Assembly: GCA_037576195.1 (NCBI GenBank)
Contig: CM075102.1
Span: forward strand, 16,302,745-16,366,744
Origin: Phytoseiulus persimilis
Taxonomy: Eukaryota > Arthropoda > Arachnida > Mesostigmata > Phytoseiidae
Direction of reading: 5' to 3'
DNA length: 64,000 nucleotides
Positions 46,798-56,850 of this stretch are shown here, piece by piece. Within the stretch, counting starts at the first letter, position 1. The number at the start of each line of letters is the position of its first letter. Position numbers and translations under genes: made by a program. The notes beneath the pieces were generated by a model that made no database searches, was not told where the DNA came from, and saw only the letters and a list, made by a program, of their open reading frames with translations.

Positions 46798-47796
46798 ATG
46801 AGATCTTTGTTCGAAACCAGGAAAGTCGTTGAACCAGTCATTGTGATGTCGATCAGTCAATGCATTGGTGTCGCTGAAAATCAGCAACAGCTGGAGTCCT
46901 TGCATATCGCCCCAAGTGCTCGAGAAGACGCCCGGGAGATCGAGAAGAAACTAGCGGCAGATATCCTGTCAACGGTGAAGAACTTCACCGTAGACAAAGA
47001 TTCCGTAGACGTTGAGGAGGTCGAGGAACTGTACGAGTCGTACGGCCATGGCGACGAGTACGAGCCTCTGATCGACGACCTGCACGTGGAAGGACCGCAA
47101 GGACTGTTCACGTTCGGGCAAATCCGTCGGATCCTGGACTGCATTGATGCCAACCCAGACTGGACGTTCAAATCGATACAGCACAACTTCCCACGTGTAC
47201 GGCGATCGAACCATATCACGAGATTCAGATTCTACAGAGGACAAATGGGAACTCGGAGGGATTGGTTGATCAAGATATCCGAACACTGCAAGAAGATGTT
47301 CGACGTCTCGCGGGCGAATGGACTGATCATTCACCATCGGACCATAAACATGTCTCACACAGGAGAACGATTGACAACGGCGACCGTGAATGCTCTCGGA
47401 TCCCTAGCTCACAGTTCCACAATCCAACCTGTGATCAACATGGACGGAGCGCTCGTTGGAAAACTCTACGTCAACTTGAAAGAAACGGCCAATCAATTCG
47501 ATCCGCTCGTGGCGGTGGATAGTTCGGATTCCATGCCGAACTATCCAAATCTGTACGTCACCTGCCCAAAATCGGGAAAGTTGACGAAAGAGCTTGTCCG
47601 CACGTGGAGTCAGAGCGTCTTCAAGGACATCGTGGATCGCTTGCATGACAACAGATGTGTCCTGTTCGTAGACTCCTTGGGAGGCCACAACGATCAAGAA
47701 CTCTACAACATCCCGGGGAAAGTCGTCGCAGTGAAAGTTTTTCCTGCCGGTTCAACGAGCTTCGTGCAACCTCTCGATCTTGACTGTTTCCGATAG
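46798..47796 (+). CDS. pogo/Tigger-like DDE transposase, nearly full length
   Basis: A frame of 332 codons from ATG 46798. The N-terminal half has an HTH-like region (TFGQIRRILDCI through FKSIQHNFPRVRRS). The catalytic half has INMDGALVGKLYV (Asp codon at 47443), LFVDSLGGHND (Asp at 47671) and STSFVQPLDLDCF (Asp at 47776). The second and third acids are 34 residues apart, and QPLD is the hallmark of the DDE_1 (pogo/Tigger/jerky) superfamily. The frame stops right after the third Asp, while the next codons in another frame (FQKLSDCQLRRS) look like the expected continuation. A late frameshift or stop has therefore cut the C-terminus. The DDD set is complete, but activity is doubtful. A tandem-unit inverted-repeat element follows directly. 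Confidence 0.85.
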   Translation: MRSLFETRKVVEPVIVMSISQCIGVAENQQQLESLHIAPSAREDAREIEKKLAADILSTVKNFTVDKDSVDVEEVEELYESYGHGDEYEPLIDDLHVEGPQGLFTFGQIRRILDCIDANPDWTFKSIQHNFPRVRRSNHITRFRFYRGQMGTRRDWLIKISEHCKKMFDVSRANGLIIHHRTINMSHTGERLTTATVNALGSLAHSSTIQPVINMDGALVGKLYVNLKETANQFDPLVAVDSSDSMPNYPNLYVTCPKSGKLTKELVRTWSQSVFKDIVDRLHDNRCVLFVDSLGGHNDQELYNIPGKVVAVKVFPAGSTSFVQPLDLDCFR

Positions 47797-47908
47797 TCGT
47801 TTCCAGAAGCTATCGGATTGCCAATTGAGGCGCTCCTTTCGGTGGGAGACGCTCCTTCTCATGATCCAAATCTCGGACAAGCTTCAACTGTCAGGGATCA
47901 AGACGTTC

Positions 47909-48772
47909 CGGCCCCTGAGACTTCGGCCCCAGACATTTCGGCCCCAAGACATTCCGGCTCCTGGACTTTTCGGCCCCAAGACATTCCGGCTCCTGGACTT
48001 TTCGGCTGCAAGACCTTCCGGCCCAAATACTTAAATCTCGGCGGACGTCTTCCCGAAAATGAGGCTCTGTGCAACCGTAGACCCACGCACGACCCGTTTA
48101 TTCCGGCTGAAGACGGGCGGTCTCACGGGCAGCCGTTGCGTTAGATCAGTGGTTCTCAAACTCCACTGACCCATCGACCCCCTAGGCGACTTCGTTGAAG
48201 TTTGTGGACTGCCGTCCCCCGAGGGGTCGACCGTCGACCCTTGATCCACCTACGTGGACGCCAAGAAGTATGGTCAAATCCACGCCGGCACCACCTCTGT
48301 GAATCGGAGATCGGCTATCGACCCCCAGGGGTCGATATCGACCACTTCGAGAACCACCGTGTTATATGAACAAAGTTTCCAGTCGCAGTGGATTTGACGG
48401 TATCTACTCATCACAAGGACTCACACAGGGGCTCCCACAAAGGCATAGAAAGCTAAAAAAGGAGAGCGATCAAGCTCGGTAGGACAAGAGGAAACGACAA
48501 CAATCTGTGTGAAACTCTGAGTCATCGCCGCATGATGGTTTCGGAATCTCATACTTCGTCACTGAATCCTAAGTCCCTGAGTTTCCAGGGGTTTCCTCTC
48601 TGCAAAATGCAGATATTCTTCTAGGGTGAAAGGCGAATGGAGGAAAAATGATGATGAATTAATGAACTTCAGCTGGAATCCGAAGATCGCGAGCGAGTTC
48701 GGGGCGAGGTGTCCGAGGCCGAAGAGTCTCGGAGCCGAAGTGTCTTGGAGCCGAAATGTCATGTACCGAACT
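47909..48772. mobile_element. Array-armed inverted-repeat element, 16-bp units
   Basis: The left arm (47909-48030) is about eight units of a CGGCCCCAAGACATTC-like 16-mer. The right arm (about 48696-48772) holds four or five units of the same 16-mer in reverse orientation. The interior has no coding capacity and contains a hAT MITE at 48147-48359. Inverted arms of short tandem units are the layout of Drosophila Foldback elements. No convincing target duplication was found. Confidence 0.6.
48147..48359. mobile_element. hAT MITE with CAGTGGTTCTCAA ends
   Basis: The left end reads CAGTGGTTCTCAAACT and the right end, reverse-complemented, CGGTGGTTCTCGAAGT, each followed by TCGACCCC-rich inverted sequence. 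This is the widespread animal hAT MITE end type. The flanking 8-mers CGTTAGAT and TGTTATAT agree at 6 of 8, consistent with an aged 8-bp target duplication. One diverged copy of the 45-bp type module lies near 48262-48300. Confidence 0.75.
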
Positions 48773-50090
48773 ATCAGGATGCCCGGACACAGGCGAGTCG
48801 CGAGACCACTGACTCCGAAAGCCGTCCGCTGATCTCCTTCCTGAGTGCGTCTATGTCCAGCTCTGAGGGCGGACGAGGTGAAGTTCGCCTTTGGGCGGCA
48901 ACGACGTATGCGGCCTGAACGCCAGCAACTTGAGGAGCTCCATTAGCGACAGAAGGACGTATAGTCTCTGTGCCCCCCCATCCCACGCTTTGAGGGACGA
49001 GTACGTCCCCAGGGACGACGCCGAACAGGAAGTCTTCGTGAGCGATAACGCCAAGGGTGCCAACCACCTCAGAACGCCGCTGGCCATAGTGGTAGGCAGA
49101 GTTGATCGCTTCCGATCATGAAGTACCACAAGAACTCGTAGATTTTTCCGATTTTGTCCGCAAAGAAACGCGTCGGATGAGCTCGTCCACAAGTTCGTTG
49201 TGTGATAAATTCATAGTCTAATAAGTTTGTTATCTGATGCGTTTTTCTCGGGAAACGAAATGGAAAAAAATGGTTAAAAATGGTTCGTTATCTGCGGGAT
49301 TTTAGGGTGTCTGCGCGCGAATAGGGAACGCTCCATATCAAGGAGGAAGGACACCGGAGCAGTCAGCACCCCGTTCGACCTTCGTGCAGTCCTTCGAGAG
49401 ACGGCCGAGCTCGGAGCATAGTCGTAAACCTCCCATTGGTCTTGACAGCTCTTCGATACCAGGCCGAAAACATTGCCCCCACAGGGTGGCTTTTCTAGGT
49501 CGGGAACTCTCGAACCCGATTTTTTTTGGTGACTTCTTCATTTTTCGGAATTCAAGAATACGTCGATTGAGGGCATCAAGGTAATTCTGTCGAGGTCATC
49601 CAAGAAGTGATCGGGAAGACGTCAAGTTTCATTGGATCGCACTCGACGGGATCGCGCAAAAAAACGACGAGGTCGAGTCCACTTCTTTATTGAAGCCTTC
49701 CCACTTGACCAATCTTGTTTTCCTCGCATGACCTCTCCCAACTATTCACCGGAGCGGGGTCGGGGGTATTTCTTGGAATTGGCCGAATTCTCTGGATATT
49801 GAGTTGCCGGGTCGATTCGTCGATCCCTGAAGTTTCACCGTAGAGACATATTCATCACACCCAGATGCTTTGTCTCGATGCACGACTCAATCAAGAAACT
49901 GTGAGATGACTAATTGATTTTTCCAAGCATAACCGTCGCCACCCCTCGATGAGCTGGACAAAGAGGCGAGCACACAAACAGTCACCACGAGCAGAATCCT
50001 GCAGCAAGTCCATTCCTTCGCGGAGGGCGCAGTCGTCCAGCAGAACGGAAACATCCGCTCGGGTTGAAGCTGTGAAGTCGTTCGGTTTTC
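48773..50090. other. No gene seen
   Basis: No coding family recognised. It contains the presumed promoter of the gustatory receptor. Confidence 0.35.
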
Positions 50091-51035
50091 ATGCAAAAAC
50101 TGACTTTGTTCCGTCTGTTGTGTGGATCGGGATGGCGCCCGATGACTCTGGTCATATGGCCGGCACTGGAGTTTATTGGCGTTTGCGTCCAAGTTCGCCT
50201 AGTTACAGATGCGTCTCGTCAGAATTTCAGGGGCGTCATGATGACTCTCATCAATATATTGGCGATCTTCCTGGGCGTATTGTCTAGGAGATGGGTTTCA
50301 CGGAACAAGAAGGTTCTCGAGGGGTTTTTCTACGTGACGCGCCGTCAAGTCACCGCTATCGAGCTATTACTGGGCGTTGTTTTTATATATTTTTTCCTGG
50401 AGCTGTGCTTCCTTCCCATGGGGCACGCAGCCTCGAGAAGAGCATACCTTCACATGGTTACCATTCCGCTCACGGTTTACCTAGTCATGTTCCGCTTCTT
50501 TTGGATCAACTTCATCCTGATGCTGTTCTTCGTTGACTTGCTCGTTGCCCTGCGAGGTTTTCCCCCACGGCAGCATCTGACGACCTACAAACACTGTTGT
50601 CAGTTGCTCGACTCGACGAATGTACTTCTCAGCGATCTACACGACTGGCTCCTATTGTATTCAGTGTTTTCTTTCGTCAATTTCGCATCTTCAGCCACGT
50701 TCTCCAAATGCTCTGTTCACCTCTGGTCGTTTTCTGCTGGTCTCAGTATTGCGATACCACACGGTGTTTTGATATATCTAGGGGACCGCATCGGGACGAT
50801 TATGTACGAGAAGAGGGCCCGAGTGCGACGGATGTGGCTCAAGGAAACCAGTCCCATTCATGAAGTTTTCACCATAATGAGTCACCGAAACGCTCTCGGA
50901 ATCAGATGGATGATCAATTCGGAAATCATGAATTTCTCCAGTGATTTCTTAGTATTTTCGAATGTTTTCACCTACGTGGGTCTGGTTATGACCACACCAG
51001 GTTTCTCCGAACACAGCCACCTTGCTCATTGCTGA
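50091..51035 (+). CDS. Gustatory receptor-like seven-helix protein
   Basis: A single exon of 314 codons from ATG. About seven hydrophobic segments are visible: near residues 18-36, 47-64, 86-110, 118-150, 184-203, 206-230 and 283-302. The end, VFTYVGLVMTT, resembles the TY..hh motif of the last helix of arthropod gustatory receptors. These are ligand-gated cation channels with an inverted topology in sensory neurons; the ligand is unknown. It is shorter than the usual 370-420 residues, mainly at the N-terminus, so an upstream exon may be missing or the copy may be truncated. No stop or frameshift interrupts it. A clear relative, broken, lies at 44.1-44.3 kb on the other strand. Confidence 0.75.
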   Translation: MQKLTLFRLLCGSGWRPMTLVIWPALEFIGVCVQVRLVTDASRQNFRGVMMTLINILAIFLGVLSRRWVSRNKKVLEGFFYVTRRQVTAIELLLGVVFIYFFLELCFLPMGHAASRRAYLHMVTIPLTVYLVMFRFFWINFILMLFFVDLLVALRGFPPRQHLTTYKHCCQLLDSTNVLLSDLHDWLLLYSVFSFVNFASSATFSKCSVHLWSFSAGLSIAIPHGVLIYLGDRIGTIMYEKRARVRRMWLKETSPIHEVFTIMSHRNALGIRWMINSEIMNFSSDFLVFSNVFTYVGLVMTTPGFSEHSHLAHC

Positions 51036-51389
51036 GATCGGATTGACTCGGAAAGCGAAAATCGACTCCTCCTGTGATCAACTAACATCGACCTCGCGGC
51101 CGATGTCATGCAGATATATGCGAGCGGCGCAAAAACTTCTCTTATAGTGAGGTTCCTTAGTGGAACTCAGGATTGAGGTCACGCAGTCCATTTGTGAGAG
51201 CGATACTGCGTAGGCAGCACCAGTAATTGAGCACTGAAAGTTATCCGACTCACATGTTCCCACAAGAGACCACGCTGATCTAGTGCTGGAAACTGTAGTG
51301 GAGGTGGAGGGAAGGAATTTTTCAGCGGTCAATGACGAGGGTTCTGGAGGGTTTGCGAAGGGGATCAGCTCCTGTACAGGAGAGATGTC
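51036..51389. other. No gene seen
   Basis: This is the 3' flank of the receptor; no repeat or coding signal was recognised. Confidence 0.35.
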
Positions 51390-51498
51390 GGATATCCTCG
51401 GCAAGAGTGAATCGAGCGAAAGCTACGGGCCGGACAACATACCAGCCGAGATACTCGAGGAAATCAACGAGGATGGCAAACATCTCAAGATCAGCTAG
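51390..51498 (+). pseudogene. Possible LINE reverse transcriptase scrap
   Basis: SYGPDNIPAEILEEINEDG resembles the start of the reverse transcriptase domain of non-LTR elements (..GPD.IP.E.L). Nothing else of the element is present, so the assignment rests on one motif. Confidence 0.4.
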
Positions 51499-51887
51499 GC
51501 TACCATCGGCATGCGGACTCTAGTGAGTTTAACCCATAAGTCCATGTTGACCATGATGATGGGTCTCGTGGAATATCCGAACCATGGTGACTATAGACGC
51601 GAGGGCGTTGTTGCCCTCGCTGCAATTCCGTGATATCCTCGAGGGTCGCGGTATATCTGTGTAACTCGGCGAAGGGTTCGATGGAGTTCCTGTCCTTCAA
51701 TATCAATCCTCATAGAAGTAGTCTCTTTCGATTTCACAGGATATATGGAACCTTGCTCTGGAGAAGATCGCGGATAATCTCGAGTGTCTGTGCGGGGCTC
51801 ACACGACCAAGAAGGTTGGGCTCAACTGGTCCATAGGGAACTCCAGCTGGGAGGATCGTCCGACCGTAGTGAGTCCCTCATGTCTTT

Positions 51888-52859
51888 GGTGAGTACCCAC
51901 GACCCCGAAAATTCGACCCCGAAACAAATGACCCCGAAAAGAATGATCCCGAAAAAACGACCCCGAAAACAGGGACCCCGAAATCCAGGACCCCGAAAAC
52001 CTCCTCTCCCAACAGGGGAGTGCTTGAAGCCGTTCTAGCGGGACTGAACTTTCGTTTCGTTCGGGTGGCTCTCTCCCGCACAACTGGTCAAAATACATAT
52101 AGATTGCAGGTTGACGAGCTTCAGTGTTGGACCAGAAAAGTGTGGTCAGATCGATCACGAAATCACCTCCTTAGACCCAGAAAAGTATGGTCAGATCGAT
52201 CCCGGAATCACCTCCTTGGCTTCCAGAAAAAGTGCGGACAAACAGACAAACTGACAAACTTACAGACGAAGCCGATTAAATATAGTAAGGATAGCAAACA
52301 CAGATGAGCTCCAATATTCTTGCTCCCGGATATGAGATCTCCTATCAAAGACTCGATTCTCTGAGAGAAAATCCCGATTGATCCCCTGCAGGAAGGAATT
52401 CAAGTGTTCTGCCACACGGACCCGAGGATTGATTCCGGGTATGAGCGGAGCATTTTCCTTCAAAACCTAACAGCGCCGAGAGACGAGTAGAGATGGTAAT
52501 TGAATTCACTCTGTCTTTGGCATTGATCTAGAGCAATCGCTTGCGGTTGAAACATCGTTGAGAGAGTCGAAAGTGGCTCTCCAATGAGACCCAGTGTTAT
52601 CTGACACTCTACCGACCTCCGTCATCACTCATGTGGAGGAATCCATCTATTTCAACTGGGACGGAGTGAGAGAGCAGGCTAGCAAAACAAAGCAACAGCT
52701 CTATCTCGCTAAGGCAGCGTTGACCGCTTCGATTTTGGGAGAGGGTGTTTTCGGGGACCTGGGTTTCGGGTTCTTCGATTTCGGGGTCGTTTGTTTCGGG
52801 ATCATCGTTTTCGGGGTCATGTGTTTCGGGGTCGAATTTTCGGGGTCCCGGACCATAAC
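51888..52859. mobile_element. Array-armed inverted-repeat element with 9-bp target duplication
   Basis: The left arm is seven units of GACCCCGAAAA plus 3-5 variable bases (51902-52010). The right arm (52740-52845) is the reverse complement, and the variable spacers occur in the same order in both arms, so the arms are one inverted repeat. The element is bracketed by the direct repeat CATGTCTTT (51879-51887 and 52860-52868). A 9-bp duplication with arms of short tandem units fits Foldback or Mutator-like elements. The interior has no ORF of note but carries two and a third copies of the 45-bp module. Confidence 0.8.
52133..52288 (+). repeat. 45-bp module, tandem, with AT-rich tail
   Basis: Two full 45-bp units start at 52133 and 52178, each with CAGAAAAGT.TGGTCAGATC and a later AATCACCTCC. 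A partial unit follows, then GCGGACAAACAGACAAACTG and an AAGCCGATTAAATATAGTA tail. The same tail follows the module at 58.55 kb. Confidence 0.8.
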
Positions 52860-53200
52860 CATGTCTTTCATCTCTGTGAGAAGCTACCTGATCACAGCTG
52901 TTCGGGATTTCTGCTCAGCTCCGGTTATCGATCACGACTGTCTCCGTCAGTCACGCGACCTTGTTTCCGTTTTGTGAGTGAGCCTGTTCTCCTCTGCTCG
53001 ATCACAGTTTCGATTGAGGGCGTCATCGGAATACTCCTCGTTCCTCTGTGGATTCGCAGCTCAAGGGCGAACACGCGAGGTGTCGCAATAATGCATGCAT
53101 CACAATCATAAACGATACAGTGGCGCGCGCACCAGCAGAGTCAGATTTCTATACCGTAACGGGAATTCGATCACCGTCTGAGCGATCATGAGTCATGGGT

Positions 53201-54946
53201 AGGGCCAAACGGTTATGCCTCAGATGCCAGAAACTCAGATGCCAGAATCTCAGATGCCAGAAACTCAGATGCCAGAAACTCAGATGCCAGAATGAAACCC
53301 TCTCCCGATCCCGGATGGATCCCCGCTAATTAAGCGGATTTGGGAGCAAAGCGTCTCCGACGTCTGCAACGAGCGCGAGTCATGCGGCAGACCCTTTGTA
53401 CATATGGTACACGCTGCACCGCACCCCCTGTGATTTATTGATGGTTTGCTGATGATGGCAACGAATGAATCATGATGAATGGAGGGACATTCGATGCATG
53501 TCTCCAATCTCGATCAGCGTGGACGTTCGGGGACTCGAGCTCCGGGGAAATAGAAAAGCGATCCTTCGCGCATTCCGAGCGGTCGCAGCCCCCTTCGCCG
53601 AAAGCTCGCTCGGCCTCAACTTGGCAACTTGGGCCGCTAGCTCGGCGATTCCTCACTCATGCACGGAGTTATGGGAGGAGTTACCTTCCTTTCTACTCGT
53701 CGCTAGCGAATCATCACTGTCAGTGACGGAGAGAGTGTAGGATTGAGGCGGGTCCGGAGACCCGCAATGAGGACGTCGTTGAGTTTTCCACGTCGATCGA
53801 CAATAATCACATGTCCGGGGTGGTTCTCAAGCTGATCCTGTTGGCCCAAGGAGGGTAACAGAGGTAGCCTGTGCTAGAACCTTTGGAGCTGTAGCTTTCC
53901 CCATCGAGCTCCGCGGTTCTGCCTAACTTCATTCGCGGCCTCCAATAACCCGCTGAATCAGCGGGGACCCATCCGCAGTCGGGGGAGTGTTCTATTCTGG
54001 CATCTGAGTTTCTGGCATCTTAGAGTCTGGCATCTGAGAGTCTGGCATCTGAGTTTCTGGCATCTGAGGCTACGCCGGCAAACTCCTAGCCCTAGTGGTT
54101 ATGCCTCAGATGCCAGAAACTCAGATGCCAGAATCTCAGATGCCAGAAACTCAGATGCCAGAAACTCAGATGCGAGAATGAAACCCTCTCCCGATTCCGG
54201 ATAGATCCCCGCTATTTAGGCGGATTTGGAAGCAAAGCGTCTCCGACGTCTGCAACAAGCGCGAGTCATGCGGCAGACCCTCCTCCACACCGTACATATG
54301 GTACACGCTGCACCGGACCCCCTGCGATTTATTGATGGTTTGCTGATGATGGCAATGAATGAATCATGATGAATGGATAGGACATTTGATGCATGTCTAC
54401 AATCTCGATCAGCGTGGACGCTTGGGGACTCGGGCTGCGGAGAAATGGAAAAGCGATCCTTCGCGCATTCCGAGCGGTTGCAGCCCCCTTCGCCGAAAGC
54501 TCGCTCAGCCTCAGCTCGGCTTTTGGGCCGGTAGCTCGGCGATTCCTCACTCAATGCAGGGAGTTAGGGAAGGAACTACCTTCCTTCTTACTCGTCGCTA
54601 GCGAATCATCACTGCCAGTGAAGGAGAGAGTGTAGGATTGAGGCGGGTCCGGAGACCCGCAATGAGGACGTCGCTGAGTTTCCCACGTCGATCGACAATA
54701 TTCGCATGTCCGGGGTGGTTCTCAAGCTGATCCTGTTGGCCCAAGGAGGGTAACAGAGGTAGCCGGTGCTAGAGTCATTGGAGCTGGAGCTTCCCCCACT
54801 GAGCTCCCCGGTTCTGCCTAACTTCATTCGCGGCCTCGAATAACCCGCCGAATCAGCGGGGACCCATCCGGAGTCGGGAGAGTGTTTTATTCTGGCATCT
54901 GAGTTTCTGCCATCTGAGTTTCTGGCATCTGAGGCCACGCCGCCCC
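53201..54946. mobile_element. Two tandem array-armed elements bracketed by a 10-bp direct repeat
   Basis: Two copies, about 53217-54070 and 54103-54935, repeat with a period of 886 bp. In each, the left arm is five 15-bp units of CTCAGATGCCAGAAA followed by about 50 bp with GGAT.GATCCCCGCT. The right arm is the reverse complement of the same. The pair as a whole lies between two copies of AGTCATGGGT (53191-53200 and 54947-54956), as expected of a target duplication around one composite insertion. The interior has no convincing coding frame. Confidence 0.8.
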
Positions 54947-54956
54947 AGTCATGGGT

Positions 54957-55999
54957 GTTCATCGCGGAATTTCTTCGAAACATTGGAGAGAATGCAGGGT
55001 GTAACCAACTGCAATTCTCGCTGTAACAGCGGAAGTTATATTCACTCCGACAAGCGCGGAAGGCGATTCGAATATATCACGGTGAAACGAAGTGTTCATG
55101 GAGCATAATCTGAACCTCCTCGTTGTTCTGGTGCAGTGAATTGCTATACTCCATTCGGCGTCTATTATCAGTGATTACTGATAACCTATCACGTTATGCC
55201 CCTACATATTGAAGGCAGAGGGGGCACGTGCCCGGGCTCGAAGCTGGCGGAGCGCTCAGCTAGGGGACGCAATGCTGAGGGGCGTGAGACCATGGTTGAC
55301 TTTTCTCCGTACCCGTGACCACTGAATAATCTTCACTCAACCCCATTATCATTGAAATGCCACACCAGATCCAGGACTGGGAAGACTCCAGTTTATCCTT
55401 TTTCTACGAATTGAATCCAGCCATGAAACACGAGCGACGCAAGCGATCTGTTGCCGTCGTGTTCGCCATGGGGGAAAGTTGAACTTCGGAGGACCACGAG
55501 GGAGATTTTGGGCACCGATTGCTCAAGCATCATCACACTACATCTTCCCCATTCTTCGTGAGCCGCTTCGAGAAGGTGCTTTGGGACGAGCCGGAGCCTC
55601 GAAAGCCAGGACTAAATCAAATTCGACAGAGAGTGGAAATAGTCGTTGCGGTTCTCCGGGGAAAATACGCCGAGTTCGAGATGTTCGGCGACGAGTCATG
55701 CGTCAACATCACCAGTCCCCGGAATGAATTCGAGTTGTTCGAAACATTTTACGGAGTCGATCTCACGATGGTCGTCTGCGTTACGCTCTCAAATAGTTTT
55801 TTATACTACGTTTCAAGCGTGAGAATCGAGTGTTATGAACACCTGAATTGTGCCGGAGCGAGGGACTCTGCGATTCTCCGACGGATGGAGGACCAGATCC
55901 TTTGGCTCGCTCTCGGAAATTCAGTTTTCCGAATCTACTAGGTCTCTCAAATGGGTGAGATACCATGAATGGGTTCATGGTATTCGTCGCTCAGTCTTT
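54957..55999. other. No assigned gene
   Basis: A plus-strand frame at 55519-55941 (140 codons) contains hydrophobic stretches but matches nothing I know. It runs up to the LINE remnant and may belong to another element. Confidence 0.3.
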
Positions 56000-56850
56000 T
56001 GCCCCACACGCAGCTCCAGGCTGGAGCCTCTCGAGGGAAACGGGATCCGCATAGAGGAGACGGCGAGATACCCTGGAGTCCTCATCGGAACAGACGTCAA
56101 GTTCAACGCACACGTTAGGAACGCCGTCTATAAAGCCTCAAAGGCCGCAGCAGACATAGCAAGGATGCTTCCGAGAGATTCACGGAGCTTCAGAGGGACA
56201 GAGACACGTGCTCTCTACCCTGGTGGAGTCGATAGTCCTCCACGCGGTCCCCGTCAGGGCCCCACCGCAATGAAAGTGCCGAAAGACAAATAACTGCTCG
56301 AACGTACCCAACGCGCAATGGCGGTAAGGACGACGCGAGCCCACCGCAAGAGCAGTACCATGGTCATTACTGGCCCAGAAGTGGGCCCGACTTTGGCAAG
56401 AATCGAAGAAGGAGTCGCACCCTACGACGCTGAGGAGGGGCAGCAAAACAAAGAAGCAGACGAGGCTATAAAGGCAGAGACGATCACCACATGGCAAGCT
56501 CAATGGACCAAGGCCTGGACACACAAGAGCAAACTCGATATCAGATAATGGTACCAGAGAAGCTTTGGAGAGCTTGATGACCATACGACTCAGATGCTCT
56601 CCGGGCACGGAGACTTCCGAGCATATCTCTGCGGCATCGGAAAATGCGGGCCCAAAACCTGTGTTCACTTGACGAGCGGTGTCGAACTTTCGACCCTTCA
56701 TTGCGATACATCCAGAGAACAAAGAGGAACAGTCGAAGCATTGGACATTCTCACCCTCGTCGAGGGAACGATTCAGAAGCACGGAGAATTGGAAGAAAAC
56801 CACCGACATTGTCACAAAGATCCTCAGAAGGAAAGAAGTCTTGGGTAAGA
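56000..56850 (+). pseudogene. R1-clade LINE, 3' end of ORF2, broken
   Basis: The frame encodes the end of the reverse transcriptase (GIRIEETARYPGVLIGTDVK, HVRNAVYKASKAA) and the linker LLERTQRAMAVRTTRAHR. A C-terminal block typical of R1-type elements follows: WQAQWTKAW.H, WYQRSFGELDDHTTQMLSGH, GDFRAYLCGIGKCG, and ENWKKTTDIVTKILRRKE in another frame. A TAA at 56546-56548 and at least two frameshifts break it. R1 elements copy themselves by target-primed reverse transcription; this is only a dead 3' fragment. Confidence 0.85.

Noticed and set aside
51902-52010. In-frame PKxxTPK-type repeats as a coding repeat protein
   Set aside because: The repeat is explained as a transposon arm, since the same units appear inverted 0.7 kb away with matching spacer order.
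53217-54935. Short regular repeats resembling a CRISPR array
   Set aside because: The units abut without unique spacers, occur as inverted pairs, and the host is a eukaryote.
56180-56815. 211-codon minus-strand frame
   Set aside because: It is antisense to the R1 LINE remnant, whose plus-strand motifs explain the region; no independent homology.
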